Origin: Candidatus Sericytochromatia bacterium S15B-MN24 CBMW_12
GTDB taxonomy: Bacteria > Cyanobacteriota > Sericytochromatia > S15B-MN24 > UBA4093
NCBI GenBank assembly: GCA_002083825.1
Contig: DAZV01000030.1
Span: forward strand, 119,821 to 183,820
Length of the DNA stretch: 64,000 nt
Direction: 5' to 3'
In this document: positions 26,732 to 35,545 of the stretch, piece by piece
Layout of the letters: each line of letters begins with the position of its first letter
Position numbering within the stretch: the first letter of the stretch is position 1
Made by a program: the position numbers and the translations under genes
The notes under the pieces: model-generated
What the model saw: only the letters and a program-made list of their open reading frames with translations
Database searches by the model: none
What the model was told of the DNA's origin: nothing

Positions 26732-27526
26732 ATGCAATCCCTCAAACGGTTCTGGAACATGGTTCTGGTTTGCTGCATGAGTCTGGTCCTGGTGGCCTGT
26801 GGTCAGACGAACGTCCCCTCGACGCCATGGCAAGTCTCGGTGGGCCAGGAGGCCGACACCAGCGCCATGGACTTCACTTCGGACGAAGCCGCGAAGGCTG
26901 CGGAGTTGAACCGTTCGGGCGAGCTGGATGCCGTGGAGATCACCGACTTCGAAGAGGCGCTCGGGGTGACGGCCGTCGTGGTCAGCGCTCAGCAGATCCA
27001 GGCCGTGTCGGGCGGCGTCTTCGCGCCGCAGCGCAAGACCCGCATGGGATACGTGCGTTCGATCCAGGATGGAAGCTACCTCCTGGTTTTGAAGGGGGAG
27101 ACCTCACTTGCTCTGGAGGGCAAGGACGGCAAGCGTGATGCCCGGATCGCCAAGTTCCTCAACCGCAAGGTGATCGTCCGGGGGATCCTCGATGATTCGG
27201 GCTTCATGGCCGAGCACCTCATGCCGATTCCCAGCTTCAAGTTCGTGACCGATCTTTTCTTGAAGGGGCGCGTGGCCGGTTCCGTCTACCACAAGGCCAC
27301 CCGCCACGGCATGCAGGGAGCGCTGATCACGCTGACCCAGGAGTCGACGGGCTACCTCTTCCGCACCCAGAGTAATTCGCGGGGCAACTTCCATGTCAAC
27401 GGCCTGGAGGCCGGCGAGTACAAGATCCAGGTCGGACTGGGCGGCTTTCAGCCGGTCGAGTTGGTCAATGTCGGCGTGAAGCGCGCCAAGAGGACCACGA
27501 TCTACGTCCCGGTCCTCCCCCGCTAA
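26732..27526 (+). CDS. Lipoprotein with carboxypeptidase-regulatory-like domain
   Basis: A 264-residue lipoprotein. The ATG at 26732 follows AAGGAGG; the signal peptide ends in LVAC (lipobox Cys about residue 23). The middle part is of unknown fold. The C-terminal 80 residues (GRVAGSVYHKATRHGMQGALITLTQ ... GNFHVNGLEAGEYKIQVGLGGF) are a typical carboxypeptidase-regulatory-like or CNA-B beta-sandwich, found in surface and envelope proteins. A TATGAT -10-like sequence lies about 50 bp upstream (26677-26682) in an AT-rich leader. It is a single-gene unit ended by a strong terminator. Confidence 0.75.
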   Translation: MQSLKRFWNMVLVCCMSLVLVACGQTNVPSTPWQVSVGQEADTSAMDFTSDEAAKAAELNRSGELDAVEITDFEEALGVTAVVVSAQQIQAVSGGVFAPQRKTRMGYVRSIQDGSYLLVLKGETSLALEGKDGKRDARIAKFLNRKVIVRGILDDSGFMAEHLMPIPSFKFVTDLFLKGRVAGSVYHKATRHGMQGALITLTQESTGYLFRTQSNSRGNFHVNGLEAGEYKIQVGLGGFQPVELVNVGVKRAKRTTIYVPVLPR

Positions 27527-27532
27527 TCGAAG

Positions 27533-27589
27533 CAAAAAAAGAGATGGGCCTCGCAGGGATGACCTGCGGGGCCCTTCTCTTTTTTTTTG
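27533..27589. terminator. Bidirectional terminator
   Basis: AAAAAAAGAGA, a hairpin GGGCCTCGCAGG / CCTGCGGGGCCC and TTTTTTTTT separate the lipoprotein gene from the converging histidine kinase gene; both strands end in T-runs. Confidence 0.88.
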
Positions 27590-27599
27590 GGGGGGCGAT

Positions 27600-28739
27600 C
27601 TACTCGGCCGCGGGAGGGGGCTTGAGCCGAACCTGGAAGGTGGCGCCGCGTCCCGGTGCGCTCGTCACGGAGATGCTGCCTCCCAGGCTCTGGAGCACGG
27701 CCTGGACGTTGGTGAGGCCGAGACCATGACCCTCGACGCCGGCGTCCTCGCGAACCTGGGCTTCGAAGAGCTTTCGCCGGAAGGCGCTTCCGATGCCCCG
27801 TCCGGAGTTCGTGACTTCCAGGAGGCAGAAGCCCTCATGGGGGGTGAGGCTCAGGAGGATACGGCCGCCCGGAGGCGTGAACTTCAGCGCGTTCGAGAGC
27901 AGGTTTCCCAGGACTTGATGGTGTGAAATGGCGGGTCCGTCGACCCAGACGGGACCCTCGGGGAGGCAGAGGGTGAAAGCGAGTTGCTGCCGATCGAACG
28001 CGCTTTGCCAGCCTTCGACCGCCTCCCTCGCGATGAGGCCCATGTCCGACTTCGACGCGCATGCGGGGTGGGTGAGGGTCGTGATGACGTGGCGCGAGAA
28101 CTGATCGGCGAGGCGGATTTGCCGTTCGAGCTTGATGAGGAGCTTCAGGACATCGGGGGCGTCGAGGATTTCTTGCAGCTCCTCGGTGGCGTAGAGCATG
28201 GGGACGAGGTGGTTTCGGAGGTCGTGGGAAACCTGGCGCAGGCTCAGGTCGAGGCGCTTGGCATGGCGGCGGTGGCGATTGGCGCGTTGTTGCTGGAAGT
28301 CGGCGGCGAGGGTCCATGTCTGGAGGAGGGTTTGGTTGAGGGCTTCGCTGGTGGCCTGACAGAGCAGCCGCAGGGCTTGGCTCTGGGAGGCGGGGCGAGG
28401 CGACTCGCGCGGTCCGAGCACGATCAAGGCGTAGGGGCTGCCCTGGTGCTCGATGGGCAGGATCTCGGCGGCTTCGAGCCGGAGCCAGGGGGCTGCTGCG
28501 GGGTCCATGGAGTTCAGCCAGCGGATTTCGCGGCTGCGGGCGGGGGGCTTGCCGGCGAATGATAGTTCGATGGCTTCGTCCTCGCTGACCATGAGGTAGA
28601 CGAGGACGAAGGACGAGCCGCTGGCTTCGCGGAAGAGGTTGGCTGCCTGCTCGAAGAGGTCGGGGAGATGGCGAGCCTTGCGGATTCGGAGGCACGCGGA
28701 CGGCGGGAACTGCGGTGTTGTGGGGCGACTCTCGGACAT
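27600..28739 (-). CDS. Cytoplasmic sensor histidine kinase
   Basis: A 379-residue orphan kinase. The ATG at 28739 (MSESRPTTPQ) has GAGG upstream; the longer track ORF is excluded. Residues about 20-160 look like a GAF-type sensor (SGSSFVLVYLMVSEDEAIELSF). The H-box LRQVSHDLRNHLVPML carries the phospho-accepting His, then come the N-box NLLSNALKFTPPGG and the G-boxes GRGIGSAF and GHGLGLTNVQ, with a final GRGATFQVRL. No transmembrane segment is present. No response regulator lies nearby, so its partner is encoded elsewhere. It is convergent with the lipoprotein gene. Confidence 0.87.
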   Translation of the reverse strand: MSESRPTTPQFPPSACLRIRKARHLPDLFEQAANLFREASGSSFVLVYLMVSEDEAIELSFAGKPPARSREIRWLNSMDPAAAPWLRLEAAEILPIEHQGSPYALIVLGPRESPRPASQSQALRLLCQATSEALNQTLLQTWTLAADFQQQRANRHRRHAKRLDLSLRQVSHDLRNHLVPMLYATEELQEILDAPDVLKLLIKLERQIRLADQFSRHVITTLTHPACASKSDMGLIAREAVEGWQSAFDRQQLAFTLCLPEGPVWVDGPAISHHQVLGNLLSNALKFTPPGGRILLSLTPHEGFCLLEVTNSGRGIGSAFRRKLFEAQVREDAGVEGHGLGLTNVQAVLQSLGGSISVTSAPGRGATFQVRLKPPPAAE

Positions 28740-28902
28740 CGGCACCTCGCAAGAGTAGAGGGAGGGACGACGGAGAACATCGAAACGTAAGCTTGTTTCC
28801 AAGTTTAATCAATTAATGTGAAGCATGCAAGCGCTATTTCGCGAACGGATCGTGAAGAGGACGGAGCCGAGGTTCCGGGCGATGCGGTGCGAGGAGGGCA
28901 CG

Positions 28903-28936
28903 AAAAAAGCGGCGGGCCCGCAAGGGACCCGCCGCT
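28903..28936 (-). terminator. Terminator of ndk
   Basis: On the minus strand a GCGGCGGG / CCCGCCGC stem with one bulge is followed by TTTTTT, 15 bp after the stop codon. Confidence 0.8.
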
Positions 28937-28950
28937 CGGAGCGTCGAGGA

Positions 28951-29400
28951 TTACTCGGTGATCCAGGTGTCGTTGGCCCGGTTCCAGCTGACCAGTTCCT
29001 CGGGCTTGAAGAAGATCCCGAGCTCGCGCTCGGCGGATTCGGGGGCGTCCGATCCGTGGATGATGTTGCGGCCGATATCGACCGAGAAGTCGCCGCGGAT
29101 GCTGCCGTTGGCGGCGTTGGCGGGGTTGGTGGCTCCCATCATCGTCCGGGCGGTCGCGATCACGTTCTTGCCCTCCCAGGCCATCGCCACGATGGGTCCG
29201 GAGGTGATGAAGTCGACGAGGCCGGCGAAGAAGGGCTTGCCCTGGTGTTCGCCATAGTGGCGCTCGGCGGTTTCGCGGGGGAGTTGCATGAACTTCAGGC
29301 CGACGAGCTTGAAGCCCTTCTGCTCGAAGCGGCGGATGATCTCGCCGACCAGGCCGCGCTGGACTCCGTCGGGCTTGACTGCGAGGAACGTTCTTTCCAT
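28951..29400 (-). CDS. ndk: Nucleoside diphosphate kinase
   Basis: A 149-residue enzyme that transfers phosphate from NTPs to NDPs through a phospho-histidine. The N-terminus [16 protein letters not shown] and the active-site [15 protein letters not shown] (catalytic His about residue 117) are diagnostic. The second ATG (29400) is preferred because it gives the family's usual N-terminus; an upstream ATG at 29412 is abutted by the AAGG and has no proper spacing. It lies 29 bp downstream of the transketolase pair on the same strand and may be the last gene of that operon. Confidence 0.96.
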   Translation of the reverse strand: MERTFLAVKPDGVQRGLVGEIIRRFEQKGFKLVGLKFMQLPRETAERHYGEHQGKPFFAGLVDFITSGPIVAMAWEGKNVIATARTMMGATNPANAANGSIRGDFSVDIGRNIIHGSDAPESAERELGIFFKPEELVSWNRANDTWITE

Positions 29401-29429
29401 GGAGTGCTGCATCCTTTCAGTGGGGGTGT

Positions 29430-30395
29430 TCAGCGTTTCTTGCCGATAACCTGCCGGACGGCCTGCTTCAGGTCTTCCGGCATGAGGCCGTACTTGGTGA
29501 GGAGGTCGTCGAGGGTTCCGGATTCGCCGTAGGTGTCGCGGGTCCCGACGCGGACGACGGGGGTGGGGAGTTCCTCGGCGAGGACTTCGCAGACCGCGGA
29601 GCCGAGTCCGCCGAGGATGTTGTGCTCCTCGGCGGTGACGATGGCTCCGGAGTCGCGGGCGGCCTTGACGATGGCTTCACGGTCGATGGGCTTGATCGAG
29701 CTCATGTTGAGGACTCCGACCGAGAGGCCGTCGGCTTCGAGTTCGAGGGCCGCCAGGCGCGCCTGGTTGACCATGAGGCCGCAGGCGATGATGGTGGCGT
29801 CTTTTCCTTCGCGGAGCCACTCGGCCTTCCCGATCTGGAAGGTCACGGGCTGCTCGCGGGGGATCACCGGCAGGGCGGGGCGGCCGAGCCGGACGTAGAC
29901 GGGGCCGTGATAGGCGTAGGCCGCCCGGATGATGGCCTCGGTTTCGGGGCCGTCCGAGGGGATGAGCACGGTCATTCCGGGGATGACGCGGGTGGTGGCG
30001 AGGTCCTCGAGGATCTGGTGGGTGGCGGCGTCCTCGCCGAGCGAAATGCCGGCGTGAGTGCCGCAGATCTTGATGTTGGCGAGCATGTGGCCCGCGGAGT
30101 TGCGGACCTGCTCCCAGGCCTTGCCGACGGCGAACATGGCGAAGGTCGAGACGAAGGGGACCTTGCCGGCGAGGGCGAAGCCGCAGCCGACGTCGATCAG
30201 GTTCTGCTCGGCGATGCCCATGTTGAAGAAGCGATCGGGAAATTCCTTCGAGAACTTCTCGGTCATCGTCGAGCAGGCGAGATCGGCGTCGAGGACGACG
30301 ACGTCGGCATGCTCTCGGCCGAGAGCGACGAGGGTCTCGCCGTAGGCGACCCGGGTAGCGACCTTGTCCTTGGAGGTTACGACGATTCCGGCCAT
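29430..30395 (-). CDS. Transketolase, C-terminal subunit
   Basis: A 321-residue protein carrying the pyrimidine-binding and C-terminal domains of transketolase ([34 protein letters not shown] with the cofactor-activating Glu, and the late [19 protein letters not shown]). With its partner it forms the split two-subunit transketolase that interconverts pentose-pathway sugars. Its ATG overlaps the stop codon of the N-terminal subunit by one base (TAATG), so the two are translationally coupled. The 20 extra residues in the track ORF precede this overlap and are not expected to be used. DXP synthase is excluded by the two-gene arrangement and the motifs. Confidence 0.92.
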   Translation of the reverse strand: MAGIVVTSKDKVATRVAYGETLVALGREHADVVVLDADLACSTMTEKFSKEFPDRFFNMGIAEQNLIDVGCGFALAGKVPFVSTFAMFAVGKAWEQVRNSAGHMLANIKICGTHAGISLGEDAATHQILEDLATTRVIPGMTVLIPSDGPETEAIIRAAYAYHGPVYVRLGRPALPVIPREQPVTFQIGKAEWLREGKDATIIACGLMVNQARLAALELEADGLSVGVLNMSSIKPIDREAIVKAARDSGAIVTAEEHNILGGLGSAVCEVLAEELPTPVVRVGTRDTYGESGTLDDLLTKYGLMPEDLKQAVRQVIGKKR

Positions 30396-31228
30396 TAGAC
30401 GAGCTCCTTCAACGCGGCCTCGGCCTGTTCGGCGTTGGGCGCCGTGCCGTGCCACTTCACCTGGTTCTCCATGAAGGAGACTCCCTTGCCCTTGACGGTC
30501 TTGGCGAGGATCAGGGTCGGCTGACCCGTGACGGGCTGAAGACGGGATTCGGCGAGGGCTTCGAGTATCTGAGGGAAGTCATGGCCGTCGATTTCGACGA
30601 CCCGCCAGCCGAAGGCGCGCCACTTGTCGGCGAAGGGCTCGAGGCCCATGACCTGTTCGGTGGGGCCGTCGATCTGGAGGCCGTTGCGGTCGACGATGGC
30701 GGTGAGGTTGCCGGCCTTGTGGTGGCTGGCGGCCATGGCGGCTTCCCAGACCTGGCCTTCCTGGCATTCTCCGTCTCCGAGCAGGGCGTAGACGCGGGAT
30801 TCCGACGCGTCGAGCCGGAGGGCGAGGGCCATTCCCAGGGCGTAGGAGAGGCCGTGGCCGAGGCTTCCGGTGGAGGTTTCGACACCGGGAAGCTTGTGCA
30901 TGTCGGGGTGGCCCTGCAGGCGGGAATTGAGCGCCCGGAAGGTGGTGAGCTCGGAGACGCCGAGGTAGCCGGCTTCGGCGAGGGTGCCGTAGAGGCCTGG
31001 CGAGGCGTGTCCCTTGCTCATGACGAAGCGATCGCGGCCGTCCCAGCGGGGGTTCTGGGGGTCATGGCGCATGTGGCCGAAGTACAGGGCGGTGAGCAGG
31101 TCGGTGCAGGAGAGGCTGGAGCCGGGATGGCCGCTCTTGGCGTCCCGGACGGCGGTGATGATGTGGCGGCGGATGCGGGTGGCTGTCGCCGTCAGTTCCG
31201 CGGGGGAGAGGGTCAGCGCGGTGGTCAT
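30395..31228 (-). CDS. Transketolase, N-terminal subunit
   Basis: A 277-residue protein with the thiamine-diphosphate-binding half of transketolase. It has the substrate-phosphate/His region SGHPGSSLSCTDLL, SKGHASPGLY, and the ThDP motif GDGECQEGQVWEAAMAASH...IVDRNGLQ (GDG-x-N type). The ATG at 31228 follows GAGGAG; the 22-residue extension in the track is unlikely. It is the first gene of the pair with the C-terminal subunit. A possible hairpin with 8-bp arms (GCGAGCAA, 31282-31315) lies in its leader. Confidence 0.93.
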   Translation of the reverse strand: MTTALTLSPAELTATATRIRRHIITAVRDAKSGHPGSSLSCTDLLTALYFGHMRHDPQNPRWDGRDRFVMSKGHASPGLYGTLAEAGYLGVSELTTFRALNSRLQGHPDMHKLPGVETSTGSLGHGLSYALGMALALRLDASESRVYALLGDGECQEGQVWEAAMAASHHKAGNLTAIVDRNGLQIDGPTEQVMGLEPFADKWRAFGWRVVEIDGHDFPQILEALAESRLQPVTGQPTLILAKTVKGKGVSFMENQVKWHGTAPNAEQAEAALKELV

Positions 31229-31386
31229 GGGGAGGGGCTCCTCGCGGGGTATTCGCGGGTCGGTCGCGGGTGACAGTGCGGGCGAGCAATCCAAAAGTCC
31301 GGGCCATTTGCTCGCTCGCAGGGTTCTCAGTATATCACGAACCGATCGCGCCCGAGAGGCGACGATTCGCCGCGGGGCGCTCGGTG

Positions 31387-32877
31387 CTATCGCGCCTGCA
31401 CCGTGATGTCGGCTTCGAAGAGGCGGTTCCAGGGCAGGCTGGCCGAGATGCCGGCGATGGCGATTTGCGGGAAGTGCCGCCGCCAGAGGGTTTCGAGCCT
31501 TCGTCCCAGATCGGCCTCGAGGGCGTCGAGGGGGGCTCCCGCGGCGAGTTCCTGCTGGAGTAGGGGGCGCAAGAAGCTTTGGTAGAGCAGATCATCGGCC
31601 ATCCGATCCCTCAGAAATCCCTGCTGGGCCAACACATCGGGATCGGAGGGAAATGGAGTGCCTCGGCTGCGTTGATGAAGGTAGGCGCTGGCCTGCGCGA
31701 CCACCGTTCCGATGGTGTTTCCGGCGGTGTTCCACCCCGCGAAGGCCGCCAGGTCGGGGTAGTTCTGGAAGGCCCTGAAGAGTTCGGGGTCGGCGCCGTT
31801 GGCGTAGGCGACGTCGGCGAGGGCGACCGGGCGGCTGGAGGATTCGAGGGCGCGGACGAAGGGGGCGAGGTCGCGAGGCGGGGTGTCGGGGCGATCCAGG
31901 CCGATGCGCAGGGCGAGGTCGCCCTGGCCGGTGGAGGGGGTGTTGAGCATGAGGGCGATGTCGGCGTCCGCGGGATTATCGACGAGTCTTCCTCCGACGG
32001 CGGCTACCTGGCCGGCGACGGTTCGGGACAGGGGGCGGTCCTCGTACATGGCGGTGATGTCGGCTCCATCGGGGGTGCTGGTCACGAGGTGGAAGGCGGG
32101 CTTTCGTCCTTGGCTCTGGTTGAGATGGCGGGCGACGAGGACGGAGGCGACCTCGTCGGCTCCGGGGTAGATGAGCACGCGATCCTGGAGTCCCTTGGCC
32201 TGGATGTCCGCGAGGAGCTGTCGTTGTTCTCGGACGTTGAAGCCGAAGCGGGAGGTGTCGTCCTGGGTGAGCAAGAGGAGGTCGAGGATTCCGTCTCGGG
32301 TCCAGTCGATGAGCATGCGGTTGACGAGGAAGTTTCGCTCGCGGGTGGCGAGGTAGTCGGCGAGGATTTCGGGGGGGATCAGGGCCTCGGCTTCGCTGGC
32401 GGTTTCGAGGTCCTGGGGGTCGTGGAGTTGCTGGTATCGGTCGAGGTGGAAGGAGTGGCGGAAGAGGAGCTTGCCGAACCGGTCCCAGTAGGATTTTTCT
32501 TCGGTGGCGTCGTTGGAGTCGGAGAGCCGCATGGTGACGGAGAAGGCGTAGAGGGGGAGGTTGGGATGGGCGAGTTTGAGATGTTTGAGGAGGGAGAGAC
32601 GTTCGACGAGGGTTTCGAGGGGGATGTCTTCGCGGCGGGAGGGGATGAGACCTCCGTAGGCGAGGGTGTCGAGGGCGATGACGAGGGCGGAGGCGCGCGG
32701 GGCGTGGTCCTGTAGCCAGTCATGGAGGGCGGCGGTGTCGGCGGGGCGGCGGAGGTCGCCGAGGAGGGCGGGGTTCGGGGCGAGGACGGTCAAGCCTGCG
32801 ATGGCGGCGATGTCGCGGGGAAAACGGGAGGTGCAGGGGCGAGCGTCGAGAGGGACGAGGAGGAGGGGAGGGGTCAT
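31387..32877 (-). CDS. DUF4127 family protein
   Basis: A 496-residue soluble protein beginning MTPPLLLVPLDARPCTSRFPRDIA, the characteristic N-terminal block of the DUF4127 family. Further conserved-looking blocks are LDTLAYGGLIPSRR, NFLVNRMLIDW, LTQDDTSRFGFNVREQ and YPGADEVASVLVAR. No signal peptide or membrane helix was seen. The family has no established function; the many Asp/His/Arg motifs suggest an enzyme. It lies alone, divergent from spoVS, with 158 bp to the transketolase genes. Confidence 0.82.
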   Translation of the reverse strand: MTPPLLLVPLDARPCTSRFPRDIAAIAGLTVLAPNPALLGDLRRPADTAALHDWLQDHAPRASALVIALDTLAYGGLIPSRREDIPLETLVERLSLLKHLKLAHPNLPLYAFSVTMRLSDSNDATEEKSYWDRFGKLLFRHSFHLDRYQQLHDPQDLETASEAEALIPPEILADYLATRERNFLVNRMLIDWTRDGILDLLLLTQDDTSRFGFNVREQRQLLADIQAKGLQDRVLIYPGADEVASVLVARHLNQSQGRKPAFHLVTSTPDGADITAMYEDRPLSRTVAGQVAAVGGRLVDNPADADIALMLNTPSTGQGDLALRIGLDRPDTPPRDLAPFVRALESSSRPVALADVAYANGADPELFRAFQNYPDLAAFAGWNTAGNTIGTVVAQASAYLHQRSRGTPFPSDPDVLAQQGFLRDRMADDLLYQSFLRPLLQQELAAGAPLDALEADLGRRLETLWRRHFPQIAIAGISASLPWNRLFEADITVQAR

Positions 32878-32930
32878 GGGCGGGACCTCATGGGACGAAA
32901 GGGGACGGGGGATTTCGATACAATCGACCG

Positions 32931-32959
32931 ATGACGTTTGCTTCGTGAAACTTTATACT
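32931..32959 (+). promoter_or_regulatory. Putative spoVS promoter
   Basis: ATGACG, 17-bp spacer, TATACT (32954-32959). The predicted transcript would have a leader of about 165 nt before the spoVS start codon. Confidence 0.45.
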
Positions 32960-33133
32960 TTCCTCGAAGGCGGCGAAGCGCCGAATTCAGAGATTCTTCG
33001 ACCGGCGAAAAGGGCCCTGCGAGCGGGGTTTCGTGGGTCGAGAGGATCGGGGGCGATTCCCGAGGGACTCGTTCCCGCGAGCGGAAAGGATTCTCCGGGC
33101 GGGGAATTCTCCGAGCATGAGGAGGGAACGTCG

Positions 33134-33424
33134 GTGATTTCACAAGCAACAACCAAGATGGGCACGACGCTGCTCAAGGTATCGTCCAAGTCGAATCCGG
33201 CCTCCGTGGCGGGCGCAATCGCGGGAATGATCCGGGAGACGGGTCGCTGCGAGGTGCAGGCGATCGGTGCGGGAGCGGTGAACCAGACGGTGAAGGCTAT
33301 CGGGATAGCTCGGGGTTACGTGGCTCCGGGCGGGATCGATTTGGTGGCTATTCCAGCGTTTTTGGATATCGAGGTGGGGGGAGAGGAGCGGACGGCGATT
33401 CGATTCATCGTCGAGCCGCGCTAG
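33134..33424 (+). CDS. spoVS: Stage V sporulation protein S family
   Basis: A 96-residue Alba-like protein of the SpoVS family. The signature KVSSKSNPASVAGAIAGMIRE ... VQAIGAGAVNQTVKAIGIARGYV ... IPAFLDIEVGGEERTAI is almost complete. The GTG at 33134 lies 7 nt after GGAGGG; an internal ATG at 33158 would give the usual 88-residue form but lacks a Shine-Dalgarno. SpoVS was named for its sporulation role in Bacillus but occurs widely in non-sporulating Deinococcus, Chloroflexi and cyanobacterial relatives, probably as a nucleic-acid-binding regulator. It is monocistronic and convergent with nadK. Confidence 0.93.
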   Translation: MISQATTKMGTTLLKVSSKSNPASVAGAIAGMIRETGRCEVQAIGAGAVNQTVKAIGIARGYVAPGGIDLVAIPAFLDIEVGGEERTAIRFIVEPR

Positions 33425-33446
33425 GTCGGGGGGGGGGCAACCCCCC

Positions 33447-34292
33447 TCAGTCCTCGGCATCGGGTCCCTCTTCGCGGGGGTCGCCCCAGCGGAGTTTGTC
33501 GCGGAGGGCTCCGAAGAAGTCGCGTCCGGTGACGCGGACCAGCCGGACGACGTGCTGGGATCGCCGGAAGGAGACTTCGTCACCGGGCTGGAGGAGTCCG
33601 ACGGTGAAGCCGTCGGCGGAGAGGAGGGCACCTTCGGCGCGCTGCTTGGCCACCATGCGAACGATGGTTTCGCTGGACATGATGAGGGGTCTGGCGGTGA
33701 GGGTGTGGGGGCAGATGGGGGCGAGGATCCAGGCGGGAACGTCGGGGGCCACGATGGGTCCTCCCGCGGAGAGGGCGTAGGCGGTGGACCCGGTGGGGGT
33801 GGCGAGGATCATGCCGTCGGCTCCGTAGCGTGCGACCAGGGATTCGTCGGCGAAGACTTCGAGTTCGAGCATGCGCGAGGAGGTGCCCTTGAGGAGCACA
33901 CCCTCGTTGAGGGCTGTTTGTCGGGCGAGCGTCTCGCCGTTCCGATGATGCCGCACGTCGAGGAGGGTTCTGGGCTCCAGGTGGTAATCCCCCTGGAAGA
34001 CGCGTTCGAGCGCCGCGGGGAGTTCGTCGATCTCGACCTCGGCCAGAAAGCCGAGCGTGCCCAGGTCGACGCTGAGAATGGGCGTTTCCGCCGGAGCTAT
34101 CAGCCGAGCGGCCCGCAGGAACGTGCCGTCTCCGCCCAGCACGAGGACGAGATCGACGGGGGGCAGGGCTTGGCCGGATCCCGGCACGGCGAAGACGCGC
34201 TTGCCATGGGCCGCGATGAGCGCGCTCACCTGGGGAACCAGGCCGGCGATGCGGGCCACGGTCCCGTTGTAGACGATCCCGACGGCGTTCAC
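33447..34292 (-). CDS. nadK: NAD kinase
   Basis: A 281-residue NAD(+) kinase, which makes NADP. The GGDGTFLRAAR motif, the substrate Asn/Glu in LNEGV and the block DGMILATPTGSTAYALSAGGP are all present. The first four bases overlap the end of tlyA (ATGA), and the gene is the last of the operon ispA-yuiD-tlyA-nadK, an order found in many bacteria in part. A run GGGGGG-CAA-CCCCCC overlaps its stop codon and may help end convergent transcription with spoVS. Confidence 0.95.
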   Translation of the reverse strand: MNAVGIVYNGTVARIAGLVPQVSALIAAHGKRVFAVPGSGQALPPVDLVLVLGGDGTFLRAARLIAPAETPILSVDLGTLGFLAEVEIDELPAALERVFQGDYHLEPRTLLDVRHHRNGETLARQTALNEGVLLKGTSSRMLELEVFADESLVARYGADGMILATPTGSTAYALSAGGPIVAPDVPAWILAPICPHTLTARPLIMSSETIVRMVAKQRAEGALLSADGFTVGLLQPGDEVSFRRSQHVVRLVRVTGRDFFGALRDKLRWGDPREEGPDAED

Positions 34293-35113
34293 TTGCCCGC
34301 CGCCTTCAGCGCCTCGTGCGCCTCGGCCACCACGGCTTCCGCCGACGGCACGTCATGCGGCGCCGGCTGACGTCGCCAGTAGCCCAGGAATTCGATGTTG
34401 CCTTCCGGACCTTTGATGGGCGAGTAGGTGAGTCCCCAGGGCTCCCAGCCCTCGGCGCGGGCGGCCTCCATGGCGGCGCGGATCACGCGCGCGTGAACGA
34501 CCGGGTCCCGGACCACGCCGCCCTTGCCCACGGAGGCCCTTCCGGCCTCGAACTGGGGCTTGATCAGCGCCACCAGGTCGGCGGGAGCGGTCAGCAGGGC
34601 GCGAACGGCTCCCAGGATTTTGCCGAGCGAGATGAAGGAGACGTCGATGACGGCCAGGTCGGGGGCTTCGCCTTCGGGCGCTCCCAGGCCCTCGGGGTCG
34701 AGGTGGCGGATATTGGTTCGCTCCAGCACGTGGACGCGGGGATCCTGTCTCAGTGTCCAGGCGAGTTGTCCGTAGCCGACGTCGATGGCGTAGACTTTTT
34801 CGGCACCGCGCTTCAGGAGCAGGTCGGTGAAGCCTCCCGTGGAGGCGCCGACATCCATGGCGCGGCGGCCGGCGGGGTCGATTCCGAAGACCGCCAGGGC
34901 GCGTTCGAGTTTGAGGGCTCCGCGGGAGACGTACTCGATGGCGGGGCGGTCGACCTCGACGGGGGCCTCCTCGGAGATGGGGGTTCCCGCCTTGGTGACG
35001 CGGTGCCCGGAGACCTTGACCATTCCCGCGAGGACGGCCCGCTGGGCCTTCTCCCGGGTGGGGAAGAGGCCCTCGCGGACCAGCCGTGCGTCGAGGCGTT
35101 CTTTCTTGGCCAT
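34289..35113 (-). CDS. tlyA: TlyA family rRNA 2'-O-methyltransferase
   Basis: A 274-residue protein with an N-terminal S4 RNA-binding domain (RLDARLVREGLFPTREKAQRAVLAGMVKVSG) and a Rossmann methyltransferase domain with the SAM motif AMDVGASTGGFTDLLL and catalytic Lys/Asp/Lys positions in VSRGALKLE and VIDVSFISL. TlyA methylates the 2'-O of cytidines in 16S and 23S rRNA and affects capreomycin sensitivity; the old name haemolysin A is misleading. It overlaps nadK by 4 nt and follows yuiD by 3 nt, so the operon is tightly coupled. Confidence 0.95.
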   Translation of the reverse strand: MAKKERLDARLVREGLFPTREKAQRAVLAGMVKVSGHRVTKAGTPISEEAPVEVDRPAIEYVSRGALKLERALAVFGIDPAGRRAMDVGASTGGFTDLLLKRGAEKVYAIDVGYGQLAWTLRQDPRVHVLERTNIRHLDPEGLGAPEGEAPDLAVIDVSFISLGKILGAVRALLTAPADLVALIKPQFEAGRASVGKGGVVRDPVVHARVIRAAMEAARAEGWEPWGLTYSPIKGPEGNIEFLGYWRRQPAPHDVPSAEAVVAEAHEALKAAGK

Positions 35114-35116
35114 GGG

Positions 35117-35545
35117 TTAGAGGGCGTTGAGCCCGAGGGCGACGAGGATGCCGAGAATGGCACCTCCGATGACCTCGAGCGGGGTATGGCCGAGAAGCTC
35201 CTTGAGGTGACTTTCCTTGAAGCTCAGCGAGTGCTGGAGGTCGAAGATGATCTGGTTGATGATCCGGGCTTGCTTGCCCGCCGCTCGACGCACGCCGGCC
35301 GCATCGTACATGACGACCATGGCCAGCACCAGGGAGACGTCGAAGAGGGTGGAGCTGAAGCCTTCGAGCAGCCCGACGGAGGCCGTGAGCCCCGTGACGA
35401 GCGCGGTATGGGAGCTCGGCATGCCCCCGGTGGTGACCAGGGTTCGGACGTCGATGCGCTTTTCGCGAATCAGCAGGGTGAAGAACTTGATGAGTTGGGC
35501 GATCAGGGCGCCGAGCAGGCCGGCGAAGAGGGCTTGGTTGGACAT
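35117..35545 (-). CDS. Divergent PAP2 family membrane protein (YuiD/DUF212)
   Basis: A 142-residue integral membrane protein with about four hydrophobic segments. The TTGGMPSSHTALVTGL motif is the phosphatase-like SSH signature of the divergent PAP2 family, and GHTPLEVIGGAILGI is the second conserved block. The ATG directly follows the ispA stop codon (TAAATG), so translation is coupled. Family members are thought to act on lipid phosphates; beside a prenyl diphosphate synthase a role as prenyl-phosphate phosphatase is attractive but unproven. Confidence 0.88.
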   Translation of the reverse strand: MSNQALFAGLLGALIAQLIKFFTLLIREKRIDVRTLVTTGGMPSSHTALVTGLTASVGLLEGFSSTLFDVSLVLAMVVMYDAAGVRRAAGKQARIINQIIFDLQHSLSFKESHLKELLGHTPLEVIGGAILGILVALGLNAL

